DNA from: Mesobacillus zeae
GTDB lineage: Bacteria; Bacillota; Bacilli; Bacillales; Cytobacillaceae
Length of the DNA stretch: 64,000 nt
Direction: 5' to 3'
Assembly: GCF_003570705.1 (NCBI RefSeq)
Contig: NZ_QWVT01000011.1
Coordinates: forward strand, 1-64,000
Below are positions 1 to 8,868 of this stretch, piece after piece. Every line of letters begins with the position of its first letter. The first letter of the stretch is position 1. The notes under the pieces were generated by a model that saw nothing but the letters and a program-made list of their open reading frames with translations, was not told where the DNA came from and made no database searches. The position numbers were made by a program, and so were the translations under genes.

Positions 1-427
1 TTCGTCATTTACACAAAATTATTGACGCTCCCCTATTAAATGACGGTAAAAAAGTAATAAATCTGGTATGATTATATCAGAGAATCTAATCCTCCTAAAT
101 CAAAAATACTAAAGCTAGAGGTCTTAAGATAAGACTTTATTAGCTTTATTTTTTTATATATAAGTGTTGATATTCTACTGTAATACAAAATAAATGAGGA
201 GAGCGTAAAATATCTTGTGTAAATGAAAAATAGAAAAAGGAAGGCCTGGAAGAATTGGAATGAAATCCTCTTTCTTAATCGTTTTAGTAGAAGCCTGTCC
301 CGTTGTATCCAACAGAAAATTAATATTGAATAACAATGAGGTAAAGGCATCACTTTATTTAAAGGGTGTTATTACCTCATTGCACTATGGACATTAGAGG
401 AAAAGCGTTCAGCCTTTATTAGTAGTT
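1..427. other. AT-rich non-coding left edge, possible insertion sequence end
   Basis: I see no convincing gene here. The first 30 bases (TTCGTCATTTACACAAAATT followed by ATTGACG) resemble the tail that follows IS256-type transposase genes, so an insertion sequence may end at the left edge; this rests on resemblance only. An inverted repeat, CAATGAGGTAA at 334-344 and TTACCTCATTG at 372-382, encloses a smaller imperfect hairpin and lies downstream of the TetR gene that ends at 428. It has no T-run, so it is an unassigned structure rather than a clear terminator. Confidence 0.3.
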
Positions 428-1255
428 TTAAACCTCAAAATAATTTTGAAGTAAATAAGAGATCCATTTACAAAGAGGATGATTTCGAATATTTTCTAGT
501 AAACCTTTCACAATAGCAGGACTTAAAGTCGGTTCACGCAGCTGTTGCTTTAGTAGGATTAACGATTCTTTTTCAATAGGCTCTTCAATTTCTTCTATTT
601 TTTGTTCCAAAATTTCAAGAATCTGCTCCTTCGATCCTTCCTCGCACATCGGCTGCTTTATTACTTGAATCAGATCTTCTGAAATAAAAGGAACGTGAGT
701 GTGCCGCGCTAATAGATTTGTTTTTTCCACAAGTGATTCTGACAAGAGGTTCAAATCTAATGGAACGTTATAAAAGAGAAACAGCTGGGAATACGTATTC
801 ATAAAGCCTTTAATACAATACATCAAATCATATTTTGTCTGTTTGACCTCTTCCCCATATAAACGTTCAATCATCGATAAAATAATGTTCTCGATTAACC
901 GATCAAAGTAATGCATTTTTACAATAAATTCTTCATTAAAAGTCTGCGATTGTTCTTTCATGAGGATTTTTGCAAAATCCGAATGCTGATGAAAGGAATG
1001 AAAGGTTGCATAATAAAAATCATATAAAAGTTTTTCAATCTCAGTATTCCTGACTATGTAGTCAATTTCAGTGGTGAATTGCATCATAAAGTGGTCAATC
1101 AATGCTATAATCAGTTCGTCCTTTGATTTGAAAGATAAGTAAAAAGCACCTTTTGAAATACCGCAATGCTCTGTTATTTGTTGAACAGATGTGGCTTCAA
1201 ACCCTTGCTTCGCAAATAGTTCTAATGCTTTATCCATAATTAATTGCTTTTTCAT
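428..1255 (-). CDS. TetR/AcrR family transcriptional regulator
   Basis: This 275-residue regulator has a typical TetR N-terminal DNA-binding domain over about residues 8-54: ALELFAKQGFEATSVQQITE, then a recognition helix containing GISKGAFYLSFKSKDELI. The C-terminal ligand-binding part is longer than in most TetR proteins (usual total about 190-220 residues) and ends in a Glu-rich segment. It is divergent from the RND efflux gene at 1352, and the shared gap holds an AATGAC-N6-GTCATT inverted repeat, so it most likely represses the pump and perhaps itself. The ligand is unknown. The family is certain; the target is inferred from divergent placement. Confidence 0.9.
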   Translation of the reverse strand: MKKQLIMDKALELFAKQGFEATSVQQITEHCGISKGAFYLSFKSKDELIIALIDHFMMQFTTEIDYIVRNTEIEKLLYDFYYATFHSFHQHSDFAKILMKEQSQTFNEEFIVKMHYFDRLIENIILSMIERLYGEEVKQTKYDLMYCIKGFMNTYSQLFLFYNVPLDLNLLSESLVEKTNLLARHTHVPFISEDLIQVIKQPMCEEGSKEQILEILEQKIEEIEEPIEKESLILLKQQLREPTLSPAIVKGLLENIRNHPLCKWISYLLQNYFEV

Positions 1256-1280
1256 TTTAGCTGATCTCTCCTAGGTCATA

Positions 1281-1309
1281 TTGACAAATGACTCGTTGGT
1301 CATTATTAT
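1281..1309 (+). promoter_or_regulatory. Promoter of the RND pump with embedded TetR operator
   Basis: A TTGACA -35 box at 1281-1286 is 17 bp from a TATTAT -10 box at 1304-1309. The spacer holds an inverted repeat, AATGAC (1287-1292) and GTCATT (1299-1304), which overlaps the first base of the -10 box. A repressor bound there would block RNA polymerase. The divergent TetR protein is the obvious candidate. Boxes and symmetry are read directly; the pairing of regulator and site is inferred. Confidence 0.75.
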
Positions 1310-1351
1310 ATGTAAATGAGTGTGATAAGTCAATTTGGGGTAGGTGTAGCA

Positions 1352-4300
1352 GTGAAAGGTTTAGTTAATTTTGTCCTGAGGAACAAACTTGCAGTATGGT
1401 TGCTTACCATCATTATTACGGTATCTGGTATTTATTCAGGTACACGTATGAATATGGAGACGATTCCTAATACTTCGATTCCTTACTTAATGGTCATGGA
1501 CGTTTATCCTGGTGCCACTCCTGAGAAAGTAATGGAAGATGTGTCCATGCCGATTGAGAAGGCGGTAGAAGGACTTGAAGATGTAAAAGCCGTTTATTCA
1601 AATTCATATTCTAACATGTCCAGTCTGCAAGTGGAATATGAATATGGTATCGATATGGCTGAGGCAAAGCGTGCCTTAGAATCGGCGTTAGATACCGTGA
1701 AATTACCTGAAGGAACAGAAGAGCCGAAGGTTACAGCGATTAGCATGAACATGATGCCGGTTGTGGCTCTCAGCGTAAGCAGTTCAAAGGAAGATATCGT
1801 TGAATTAACATCAACTGTTGAGGATATCCTTCTTCCAAAAATCGAAAAAATTGATGGTGTTGCGTCTGCCACAACTACAGGCCAGCATATTGAAGAAGTC
1901 GATCTTACGTATAATAAAGAAAAACTGGCTGAGTTTGGTTTAACCGAAGATAAAGTAAAACAAATGATTCAAGCAAGCAATATGGCGGTTTCATTAGGCC
2001 TTTATCAGTTTAAAGAAGGTGAACAAGCAGTCGCTGTTGACGGCAAGTTCATGACAGCAGATGAATTAAAGAATATGTTAATTCCTGTTACGCCATCTGC
2101 AGCCAATCCGTCCCCATTTGTGAAACTGAGTGACATCGCTAGTATTGATGTTAAGGGTAAGATTCAATCTTTGTCACGTACAAATGGTGAAGAGGCTATT
2201 GCCATTCAGATTGTGAAAGAGCAGCAAGCCAACACGGTTGATGTGGTCAAAGGTGTGAAAAAGGTAATCAAAGAACAAAAGGCGAAGATTGATGGACTTA
2301 CCATTGATGTCACGCTTGACCAAGGTAAACCAATTGAAGAATCGGTTTCAACCATGGTGGAAAAAGCACTATTTGGCGGTTTGATTGCTGTATTAATCAT
2401 TTTACTATTCCTACGTGATTTTAAATCAACGATTATATCGATTGTGTCTATTCCAGTTTCCATTTTTATGGCGTTATTGATATTAAACTGGATGGATATC
2501 ACTCTTAATATTATGACGCTCGGGGCGATAACGGTGGCCATCGGTCGTGTTATCGATGACTCAATCGTCGTCGTGGAAAATATTTACCGTCGTCTGCACT
2601 TAAAGGAAGAGAAACTTAACGGACGCGCCCTTGTCCGTGAAGCAACAATTGAAATGTTTAAACCAATCCTGTCATCAACATTAGTAACGGTTGCGGTATT
2701 CGCACCATTAATCTTCGTTGGCGGTATGGTAGGTGAACTGTTCGAGCCATTCGCCTTAACGATGATGTTTGCGCTTGGAGCTTCCTTGCTTGTAGCGATT
2801 ACTATCGTTCCTGCTCTATCTCACTTCTTATTTAAGAAAAAGTTATATGGTGAAAAGACAGAGAAGAGCCATAAAGAGGCTGGTAAGTTAGCTAATTGGT
2901 ACAAAGGTGCCCTGAGAATGACCCTTAACCACAAAGTGATTACTTCTATTATTGCAGTGGTTTTATTAGCAGGAAGTTTGGCATTAACGCCATTAATCGG
3001 TTTCAGCTTCATGGGCAGCGAAGAAGATAAAGTAATGTACTTAACGTACACGCCAAAAGCAGGCGAGTTGCCGGATGAAACCATGGAAAACGTTAAAGAA
3101 GTCGAAGAGAAGATGCTCAAACGGGATGATATTGATATCGTTCAAATGTCGATCACCGAAAAGGGTGATGAAATGACCGCGATGATGGGTGGCGGAGGCG
3201 GCGGTGCCTTAATGTACCTCATCTTTGATCCAGACATGGAGGACTTCCCTAAAGTTCGCGGGCAAATTGAAGACTATGTTAAAGACATTGGCCAGTCAGG
3301 AGAGTGGAGTTCACAGAACTTCTCTCCAACTTCGATGAATTCAAATGAAGTCAGCTACACGTTCTATAGTGAAAATCTAGATAAACTAAATAAGTCGGTT
3401 GAAATGGTAGAAGAAGTGTTGAATAAGAGTAAAGACTTAAAAGACGTTTCTTCCAGTGCCGAGGATGCTTACGTTGAATATACCTTCAATGTAGCACAGA
3501 ATGATTTGATAAAGTATGGTTTAACCTCAGGTCAGATTGTTATGATGTTAAACCCGAATAAAACGCAGGATGTTTTAACCACAATTGAAAAAGATGGGGA
3601 CACATTAGATGTCATTGTTCAGCAAGAGCAATCTAAACAGCCAGAGTCAATCGATGATCTTCTAGCGACACAAGTTCCAACTGCGCTTGGTACAACGATG
3701 CCTCTGTCTGAACTGGTAACAGTGAAGAAAGGGACAACGCTCAATACGCTTGCCCGCAGTAAAGGTGAATACTACGCAAGCGTTTCAGGAACAATCCTTG
3801 GTAAAGATGTATCAAAGGTAACGTCTAAAGTCGATAAAGAATTGGATGAGCTGGATTTACCGAAAGGTGTTACCGTTGGAACTGCCGGTGTACAGGCAGA
3901 TATGACAGAAACCTTTACACAGCTTGGAGTAGCGATGCTTGCGGCAATCGGAATTGTTTACTTTATCCTTGTTGTAACATTCCGTGAAGGTGTCGCCCCA
4001 TTTGCGATCCTATTCTCATTGCCATTTGCGGTAATTGGTTCATTTGTTGGTTTATTAATCGGCGGTGAAACAATTTCTGTATCTGTCATGATGGGTCTAT
4101 TAATGTTAATCGGTATCGTTGTAACGAACGCCATCGTACTGGTAGACCGTATTATTCATATGGAACGCGATGGTATGACGATGCGTGAAGCGGTTCTAGA
4201 AGCTGGCGTAACGCGTCTGCGTCCAATCCTAATGACAGCAATCGCAACGATCGGTGCATTAATCCCGTTAGCACTTGGTTCAGGTGGTGGCGGATTAATT

Positions 4301-4435
4301 TCCAAAGGTCTAGGTATTACCGTAATCGGTGGTTTAGCAAGTTCTACGCTACTAACATTAATTGTTGTACCAATCGTCTATGAAGTATTATCTAAGCTAT
4401 TCAAGAAAAATCGCAGAAACGAAGAAGAAAATTAA
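1352..4435 (+). CDS. RND family efflux transporter (AcrB/SwrC type)
   Basis: This is a resistance-nodulation-division inner membrane pump of about 1027 residues. It has the two-fold architecture of the family: a first transmembrane helix (KLAVWLLTIIITVSGIYSG), a large porter loop, a helix block containing GAITVAIGRVIDDSIVVVEN, a second loop and a second helix block with GIVVTNAIVLVDRI. The Asp pair in the first block matches proton-relay residues of AcrB-type pumps. A glycine run (MMGGGGGGALM) lies in the second loop. I chose GTG 1352, which follows TTGGGGTAGG, over the ATG at 1316, because 1316 lies almost on the -10 box. In Bacillus the nearest known relative is SwrC (surfactin and drug export). 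No adaptor gene is adjacent. Confidence 0.93.
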   Translation: MKGLVNFVLRNKLAVWLLTIIITVSGIYSGTRMNMETIPNTSIPYLMVMDVYPGATPEKVMEDVSMPIEKAVEGLEDVKAVYSNSYSNMSSLQVEYEYGIDMAEAKRALESALDTVKLPEGTEEPKVTAISMNMMPVVALSVSSSKEDIVELTSTVEDILLPKIEKIDGVASATTTGQHIEEVDLTYNKEKLAEFGLTEDKVKQMIQASNMAVSLGLYQFKEGEQAVAVDGKFMTADELKNMLIPVTPSAANPSPFVKLSDIASIDVKGKIQSLSRTNGEEAIAIQIVKEQQANTVDVVKGVKKVIKEQKAKIDGLTIDVTLDQGKPIEESVSTMVEKALFGGLIAVLIILLFLRDFKSTIISIVSIPVSIFMALLILNWMDITLNIMTLGAITVAIGRVIDDSIVVVENIYRRLHLKEEKLNGRALVREATIEMFKPILSSTLVTVAVFAPLIFVGGMVGELFEPFALTMMFALGASLLVAITIVPALSHFLFKKKLYGEKTEKSHKEAGKLANWYKGALRMTLNHKVITSIIAVVLLAGSLALTPLIGFSFMGSEEDKVMYLTYTPKAGELPDETMENVKEVEEKMLKRDDIDIVQMSITEKGDEMTAMMGGGGGGALMYLIFDPDMEDFPKVRGQIEDYVKDIGQSGEWSSQNFSPTSMNSNEVSYTFYSENLDKLNKSVEMVEEVLNKSKDLKDVSSSAEDAYVEYTFNVAQNDLIKYGLTSGQIVMMLNPNKTQDVLTTIEKDGDTLDVIVQQEQSKQPESIDDLLATQVPTALGTTMPLSELVTVKKGTTLNTLARSKGEYYASVSGTILGKDVSKVTSKVDKELDELDLPKGVTVGTAGVQADMTETFTQLGVAMLAAIGIVYFILVVTFREGVAPFAILFSLPFAVIGSFVGLLIGGETISVSVMMGLLMLIGIVVTNAIVLVDRIIHMERDGMTMREAVLEAGVTRLRPILMTAIATIGALIPLALGSGGGGLISKGLGITVIGGLASSTLLTLIVVPIVYEVLSKLFKKNRRNEEEN

Positions 4436-4447
4436 TCATTTATTTGG

Positions 4448-4485
4448 CCCAACAAGTTGGTACGTCATCTTGTTGGGTTTTTGTT
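4448..4485 (+). terminator. Rho-independent terminator after the RND gene
   Basis: CCCAACAAG (4448-4456) pairs with CTTGTTGGG (4469-4477) and is followed by TTTTTG, just downstream of the pump's stop codon. Confidence 0.85.
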
Positions 4486-4590
4486 ATGTAAAAGATTGGT
4501 TTCTGTTGCAGGTTTCACCAGACGTACATGGATAAATTTAGTATGATTATAGCTGATATATTAATCAGCATGGTATAGCAATTACTCTTC

Positions 4591-4668
4591 AAAAAATAGA
4601 AGTTGCTAAAAACCAAACAAGAGTCTATTTAAAAGTCAAAAATGATACACCAGATAATGCATCATAGT
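4591..4668 (+). pseudogene. Possible C-terminal gene remnant
   Basis: An open reading stretch ending at TAG 4666-4668 encodes KIEVAKNQTRVYLKVKND and a few more residues, with no start or body upstream. It is followed directly by a terminator (4670-4714), as an intact gene would be. The pattern resembles the beta-strand tail of secreted DUF4352/DUF5067-type proteins, but it is too short to name. Confidence 0.3.
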
Positions 4669-4669
4669 A

Positions 4670-4714
4670 AAGAAGCTGGTGAAAACGCTCTGCTTTTCGC
4701 CAGCTTCTTTTTTA
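4670..4714 (+). terminator. Orphan rho-independent terminator
   Basis: AAGAAGCTGG (4670-4679) pairs with CCAGCTTCTT (4700-4709), helped by inner GAAAA/TTTTC pairing, followed by a T-run. No intact gene precedes it, which fits the remnant just upstream. Confidence 0.75.
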
Positions 4715-4852
4715 TTGGGGCTGTTAATTTTATTTCTGTAAGAATTTTGGTAACTTCCAAACGCAAATAGATTAAAATTGTGTATAATGCAATCATTGTA
4801 TTTAGTGGAACTATGCGGAAAAATCAGAGGTTTCGATTCTCGGAGGAATGAA

Positions 4853-5347
4853 ATGAAAACAGCATTTAAAGTTATTATTAATCTAAGTTTTATCATTTAT
4901 TTATTCATGCTGGCGGTTATATTATTCTTAGGTTCAAGGGGATATCTGAGGGCAGATATGTCACTGCTTGAATATATAAAGAACTCCTCCAATATTGTCC
5001 CATTTAAAACGATAAGTATATATATGAGAGCAATTTTTGATGGAGGAATGAATGCTGATATACCTATTAAAAATCTCGTAGGTAACTTTATATTGTTTTT
5101 GCCGATGGGTGTTTATCTGCCATACTTTTTCAAGAGGATAGACAGAATCACCTTCTTTTCCATGGCTATGTGCGTGCTGGTATTTAGTATTGAAGTTATA
5201 CAACTAGTTACAAGAAGAGGCAGTTTCGATATAGATGACTTTATTCTTAATATGTTGGGAGCCTGGCTGGGATTAAGGATTTGGAAAACAAGATTTTTTC
5301 AACGTTTATTGAAACAACAGTCAGAGCAGCAGCTTCCTTTACAGTAG
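4853..5347 (+). CDS. VanZ-like family membrane protein
   Basis: This 164-residue integral membrane protein belongs to the VanZ-like family (VanZ itself gives low-level teicoplanin resistance; most members have no known function). Visible marks are the N-terminal hydrophobic helix, a conserved NIVPF motif, NLVGNFILFLPMGVYLP, and the C-terminal signature SIEVIQLVTRRGSFDIDD with a final LNMLGAWLG helix. The start is ATG 4853 behind GGAGGAATGAA; the frame is open back to 4778 but without a ribosome site there. It stands alone, followed by a decayed gene. Confidence 0.88.
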   Translation: MKTAFKVIINLSFIIYLFMLAVILFLGSRGYLRADMSLLEYIKNSSNIVPFKTISIYMRAIFDGGMNADIPIKNLVGNFILFLPMGVYLPYFFKRIDRITFFSMAMCVLVFSIEVIQLVTRRGSFDIDDFILNMLGAWLGLRIWKTRFFQRLLKQQSEQQLPLQ

Positions 5348-5412
5348 GAAATCAACATTGCTTTTGAATGAATACGAGATATTTAAAGTCATTCGCCACC
5401 ATCGGAGGAGAG

Positions 5413-5844
5413 ATGATGTCTAACAAGAAGAAGTTACTGATCATTTTAATACCTTTGGTGGTTCTGCTTATCTGGATTGTCTACTCCTATAATCAGCCGC
5501 CAGAGTGGGCGGGAGAGTCCAAGGATGGAGTCTGACAAGCTGATTTTACAAGTGAAGCCTTTTCTGCAAAAGGATTTTGGAGCGGAGAGGTTTATACTCA
5601 GCAGGAGAATATTACTATTCAAAGCATAACATTGAAAAAAGGCACTGCCGCTCTTCATAAGAAGGAGGGGAAGGGTTCCGTCAATAGAGCTGGGGCGTTT
5701 ATACAACTGAAGTGTTAAACAAAACAAAAGGACTACTCCGTCAATTTTAATTGGACTGATCCTAAAGGAAAACATAAGGATATGATAAATATATCGCCAA
5801 GCCACAGGTATTTTGTTTTGCCCACTTTTCTGCGCTGGAATTGA
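5413..5844 (+). pseudogene. Decayed small secreted or membrane-anchored protein
   Basis: A good ribosome site (GGAGGAG) precedes ATG 5413 and an N-terminal hydrophobic anchor (KKLLIILIPLVVLLIWIVYS), then NQPPEWAGESKDGV and an in-frame TGA. The same frame continues with coding-like sequence (FTSEAFSAKGFWSGEVYTQQ), meets a second stop (TAA near 5716) and resumes with DYSVNFNWTDPKGKHKD up to TGA near 5844. Two in-frame stops within an otherwise continuous frame indicate a pseudogene. The family is not recognised. Confidence 0.6.
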
Positions 5845-5876
5845 GTATTAAGAAAGATGAGGGATTCATCAAATAA

Positions 5877-5926
5877 GGCCGCCCCAACAGGTTCGTTGCT
5901 CTGCAACCTAGTGGGGCGGCCTTTTT
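5877..5926 (+). terminator. Strong bidirectional-looking terminator
   Basis: GGCCGCCCCA (5877-5886) pairs with TGGGGCGGCC (5912-5921), with an inner AGGTT/AACCT stem, followed by CTTTTTC. It ends the decayed gene upstream and faces the transporter fragment on the other strand. Confidence 0.85.
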
Positions 5927-5952
5927 CTTTTAGTAAAAATCCAACTTGCTGT

Positions 5953-6090
5953 TTAGTGCTTCACTACTTCTTGTCCGCGGACGTTCCAGGTAACTGCGAA
6001 TAGCAACGCTGCAAGGCCGCATGAGATGGTCAAGAGAAGGAAACCTGCATCCCAGCCGGATTTTTCGACAATCATACCCCATAACCGCGA
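5953..6090 (-). pseudogene. C-terminal fragment of a major facilitator / OPA-type transporter
   Basis: Reading leftward, the last about 45 codons encode WGMIVEKSGWDAGFLLLTIS, then CGLAALLFAVTWNVRGQEVVKH and a stop. This is a final transmembrane helix and tail like those of GlpT/UhpT-type organophosphate antiporters. Upstream of about 6090 the frame changes to unrelated sequence, where a plus-strand gene fragment abuts it. The transporter body is missing. Confidence 0.55.
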
Positions 6091-6273
6091 AAAAGAGACT
6101 GGAACCCTGCTGTGCGTGTACTCGATGTCTTCACGCAGCTCGTCCGCAAGCTGAAATCCAAGGTGACAGTCAAAAATCCAATCGCATATTATACCGGGAT
6201 CCTCAACAAGAAGTTTGAGGAAATGTATTTCGAGAAGCTGTACGAAATGGAGTTTTGTAATATTACCCAATAA
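6085..6273 (+). pseudogene. C-terminal fragment of an unidentified gene
   Basis: The plus frame ending at TAA 6271-6273 reads KRDWNPAVRVLDVFTQLVRK, then LKSKVTVKNPIAYYTGILNK, then KFEEMYFEKLYEMEFCNITQ. It looks like a real, amphipathic C-terminus but has no start. It begins exactly where the transporter fragment on the other strand ends, so this is a deletion or recombination junction between two gene tails. The NPIAYYTGILNKKFEE pattern reminds me of C-termini of plasmid or phage replication-type proteins, but I cannot assign it. Confidence 0.45.
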
Positions 6274-6694
6274 CCGGATAAAATAGGGATTTTTATTCCG
6301 TTGATAAACATAAACTTTGTAAGAAGGCAAAATTCAGGGATGAAAAAAACTTGAATAGTTTACTTTTTAAGGATTAGATAAGGGGATTGAAAGGGTATTT
6401 TTAAATATACTATTTTTCGATGATTCGCAGAAAGAAAAGCATTATACTGTATAAGGATTAAATTGTATATGGATCACCGTTTTTTTCTTAATTTCCCTGG
6501 ACGATATAGGTTTTTCGTAGATTTGTGGGTTTCCAGGAAGCACAAAATTTATTAAGAATATTTTTCTGCAAAAAAAGACACTTTTCTGCATGCAATGTCG
6601 TCTTTATAAATGTAGACTATACATTGTGATAAATTTGTAGCCAATTTAACTATCAGCATGATGAAGTTGCAGAGATAATTGGAGGAATTTTTTA
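6274..6694. other. Non-coding leader region of the acyltransferase gene
   Basis: No gene is seen. The stretch is AT-rich and contains possible -10 boxes (TATACT near 6440). The last bases hold the GGAGGA ribosome site (6680-6685) of the acyltransferase gene. Confidence 0.4.
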
Positions 6695-8641
6695 ATGAAA
6701 GGACAAACGCACAAAACCCGTTACATCGCTGGATTGGATGGCCTTCGGGCATTAGCCGTACTGTCAGTAATTGCATATCACTTTAATTTTAGCTGGGCCA
6801 GTGGAGGATTTTTGGGTGTTGATATCTTTTTCGTACTGTCTGGCTATTTGATAACATCGCTTATTTTACCTGATCATGATCATCCGTTCGAATTTAGTTT
6901 AAAGAAATTTTGGATTGGACGAATCCGGCGCTTGCTTCCGGCAGCTTATGTCATGATCATGTCAACATTCGTCTGGGTCGTGCTGTTTCATCGGGAGTTG
7001 CTGACCACTGTTCGTGGCGATACGATTGCTTCTATTTTTTATGGCAGCAACTGGTGGTTCATTTTTCATAAACTCTCATACTTCGATAGCATGGGCTCTC
7101 CTTCACCTATAAAAAATCTTTGGTCTTTAGCAATAGAAGAGCAGTTTTATCTAGTATGGCCCCTTGTGGTATTAGCAGGATTACATATATTGAAAAAACG
7201 AAGCAGGTTTTCTACTTTCGTCCTTGCTGGCGCTTTTTGTTCCGCACTGTTAATGGCAGTGCTTTATGAGCCAGGTTCGGATCCGAGCCGGGTCTATTAT
7301 GGGACAGATACGCGCTCTTTTGAACTACTCATCGGCTGCTGGCTCGCTCTTGTCTGGCCAATGAAGCGATTGTCTACCAAAAAGGTTTCTGCCAATCTTA
7401 AAAACAAGTTAAATATTACGAGTGCCATTTCTTTTGGCATCTTTATCCTGTGCGTCGTATTCGTTGATGAATATCAAACGTTTTTATACTGGGGTGGAAT
7501 GCTGCTGGTTTGCCTGAACGCAGCTGTCCTCATCGCGTGTGTTTGCCACCCTAGCAGTTCTTTAGGCCAGCTGCTCTCATGGAAGCCGCTCCGCTGGATT
7601 GGCACTAGGTCCTATGGGATTTATCTCTGGCATTACCCTGTGATCGTGCTGGGCACTCCCGTTTATGAAATAGGCCAGCCTGTATATTGGCGTGTTGCTT
7701 TACAGCTAATCATTACATTCGGCATTGCGGAAATTTCCTATCGTTTTATTGAAATGCCTATCCGAAAACATGGACTCCTGCCATTCCTCAGGCAGCTTCA
7801 CCCATCTTTGAAATGGAGCAGCGCATCTTTCACCAGAAGAGCAGCCACTGTATCCCTGACCATGGTGCTATTGGTATTTACCGCGGGAATCACCGGTGTG
7901 GTGAAAGGGGAAGGAAATGGGAGAGAGGAATCTCCAACAATAATAAAAATAAACAATTCGGAGAAACCTGCAGCAAGAGAAGGTTCTGGTAAGGATGCTC
8001 CTGAAAAACAGGGAATCCATCCGGCCGAGAAAGAAAAGCAGGATAAAAAGCCGGAACAAAAGCAAGAATCAAATATGGAACAAAAGTCAGAATCAAACCT
8101 GGAAGTGTCCGAATCGGAGAAAGAGGAAGCCGCTCCTCCGCCAGAAAAGATTATGAATAAGGAAATACTCGCCATTGGGGACTCTGTCATGCTGGACGCT
8201 GCTCCAAGCCTTCTCAAACGGTTTCCGAACATAACGATTGATGCAAAAGTGGGAAGGCAAGTGTCGCAGGCTATTCAATTAGCACCCAGCTATGCAGCGT
8301 TTAATCATCCGGACAAAGCGGTCATCATCCAGTTAGGGACAAATGGGTTTTTCACTGAAGATCAAATAGATACATTGCTAGACTCTTTCTCAAATGCTGA
8401 CATCTATTTAGTCAATGCGCGAGTTCCGCGCCCGTGGGAAAGGAAAGTAAATGAATCTCTAAAAGAAATAGCGAAAGAGCATGAACATATTACATTGGTT
8501 GATTGGCATGGAACGGGAATCAACCACCCCGAATATTTTGGATCTGACGGTGTACACTTAGGACATAAAGGCGCCGAAGCTTTAACAGACCTAATCACTC
8601 AAACGATCAAAGAAAATAAGCCCAATGCGGATATTTACTAG
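6695..8641 (+). CDS. Membrane acyltransferase with SGNH domain (OatA-like)
   Basis: This 648-residue protein has the two-part architecture of peptidoglycan O-acetyltransferase OatA. Residues about 8-345 form an acyltransferase-3 membrane domain (opening YIAGLDGLRALAVLSVIAYH, with GGFLGVDIFFVLSGYLIT and the WSLAIEEQFYLVWP motif). A charged Glu/Lys-rich linker (about 400-485) leads to an extracytoplasmic SGNH esterase domain with GDSV (nucleophile Ser497) and SDGVHLG (Asp618, His621). Such enzymes move acetyl groups across the membrane onto cell-wall sugars, giving lysozyme resistance; other cell-surface acceptors are possible. The ATG follows GGAGGA. It is a single-gene unit with its own terminator. 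Confidence 0.9.
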   Translation: MKGQTHKTRYIAGLDGLRALAVLSVIAYHFNFSWASGGFLGVDIFFVLSGYLITSLILPDHDHPFEFSLKKFWIGRIRRLLPAAYVMIMSTFVWVVLFHRELLTTVRGDTIASIFYGSNWWFIFHKLSYFDSMGSPSPIKNLWSLAIEEQFYLVWPLVVLAGLHILKKRSRFSTFVLAGAFCSALLMAVLYEPGSDPSRVYYGTDTRSFELLIGCWLALVWPMKRLSTKKVSANLKNKLNITSAISFGIFILCVVFVDEYQTFLYWGGMLLVCLNAAVLIACVCHPSSSLGQLLSWKPLRWIGTRSYGIYLWHYPVIVLGTPVYEIGQPVYWRVALQLIITFGIAEISYRFIEMPIRKHGLLPFLRQLHPSLKWSSASFTRRAATVSLTMVLLVFTAGITGVVKGEGNGREESPTIIKINNSEKPAAREGSGKDAPEKQGIHPAEKEKQDKKPEQKQESNMEQKSESNLEVSESEKEEAAPPPEKIMNKEILAIGDSVMLDAAPSLLKRFPNITIDAKVGRQVSQAIQLAPSYAAFNHPDKAVIIQLGTNGFFTEDQIDTLLDSFSNADIYLVNARVPRPWERKVNESLKEIAKEHEHITLVDWHGTGINHPEYFGSDGVHLGHKGAEALTDLITQTIKENKPNADIY

Positions 8642-8642
8642 T

Positions 8643-8677
8643 CAAACGGCAGAACCTCTGCCGTTTGATTTTTTTTC
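8643..8677 (+). terminator. Terminator after the acyltransferase gene
   Basis: CAAACGGCAGA and TCTGCCGTTTG form an 11-bp stem with a 3-nt loop, followed by ATTTTTTTTC. Confidence 0.9.
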
Positions 8678-8739
8678 TAAAAGTATATCCTGAACACTTT
8701 TTGCTATTAAGTAATTGCCAAAATTAAAAATAACAATAG

Positions 8740-8773
8740 ATGGAGAGACCGTCTCGCTAGACGGTCTCTCCAT
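8740..8773 (-). terminator. Perfect 15-bp hairpin downstream of the gnd pseudogene
   Basis: ATGGAGAGACCGTCT (8740-8754) and AGACGGTCTCTCCAT (8759-8773) are perfect complements around a 4-nt loop. On the minus strand the hairpin is followed by a T-rich stretch, so it probably terminated gnd. The T-run is not clean, so the direction is uncertain. Confidence 0.6.
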
Positions 8774-8868
8774 CGTTTCAATTAAACTTGTATATTGTTT
8801 TTTACATGGGAACCGATTTGCGAAAAAATAGGCGATACGAAGAAATACAAGAGTGTTTACTGCTGTCC

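Noticed and set aside
72-353. 93-codon minus-strand frame at the left edge
   Set aside because: Phe/Leu/Tyr-rich text from AT-rich DNA, no ribosome site and no family pattern; treated as non-coding.
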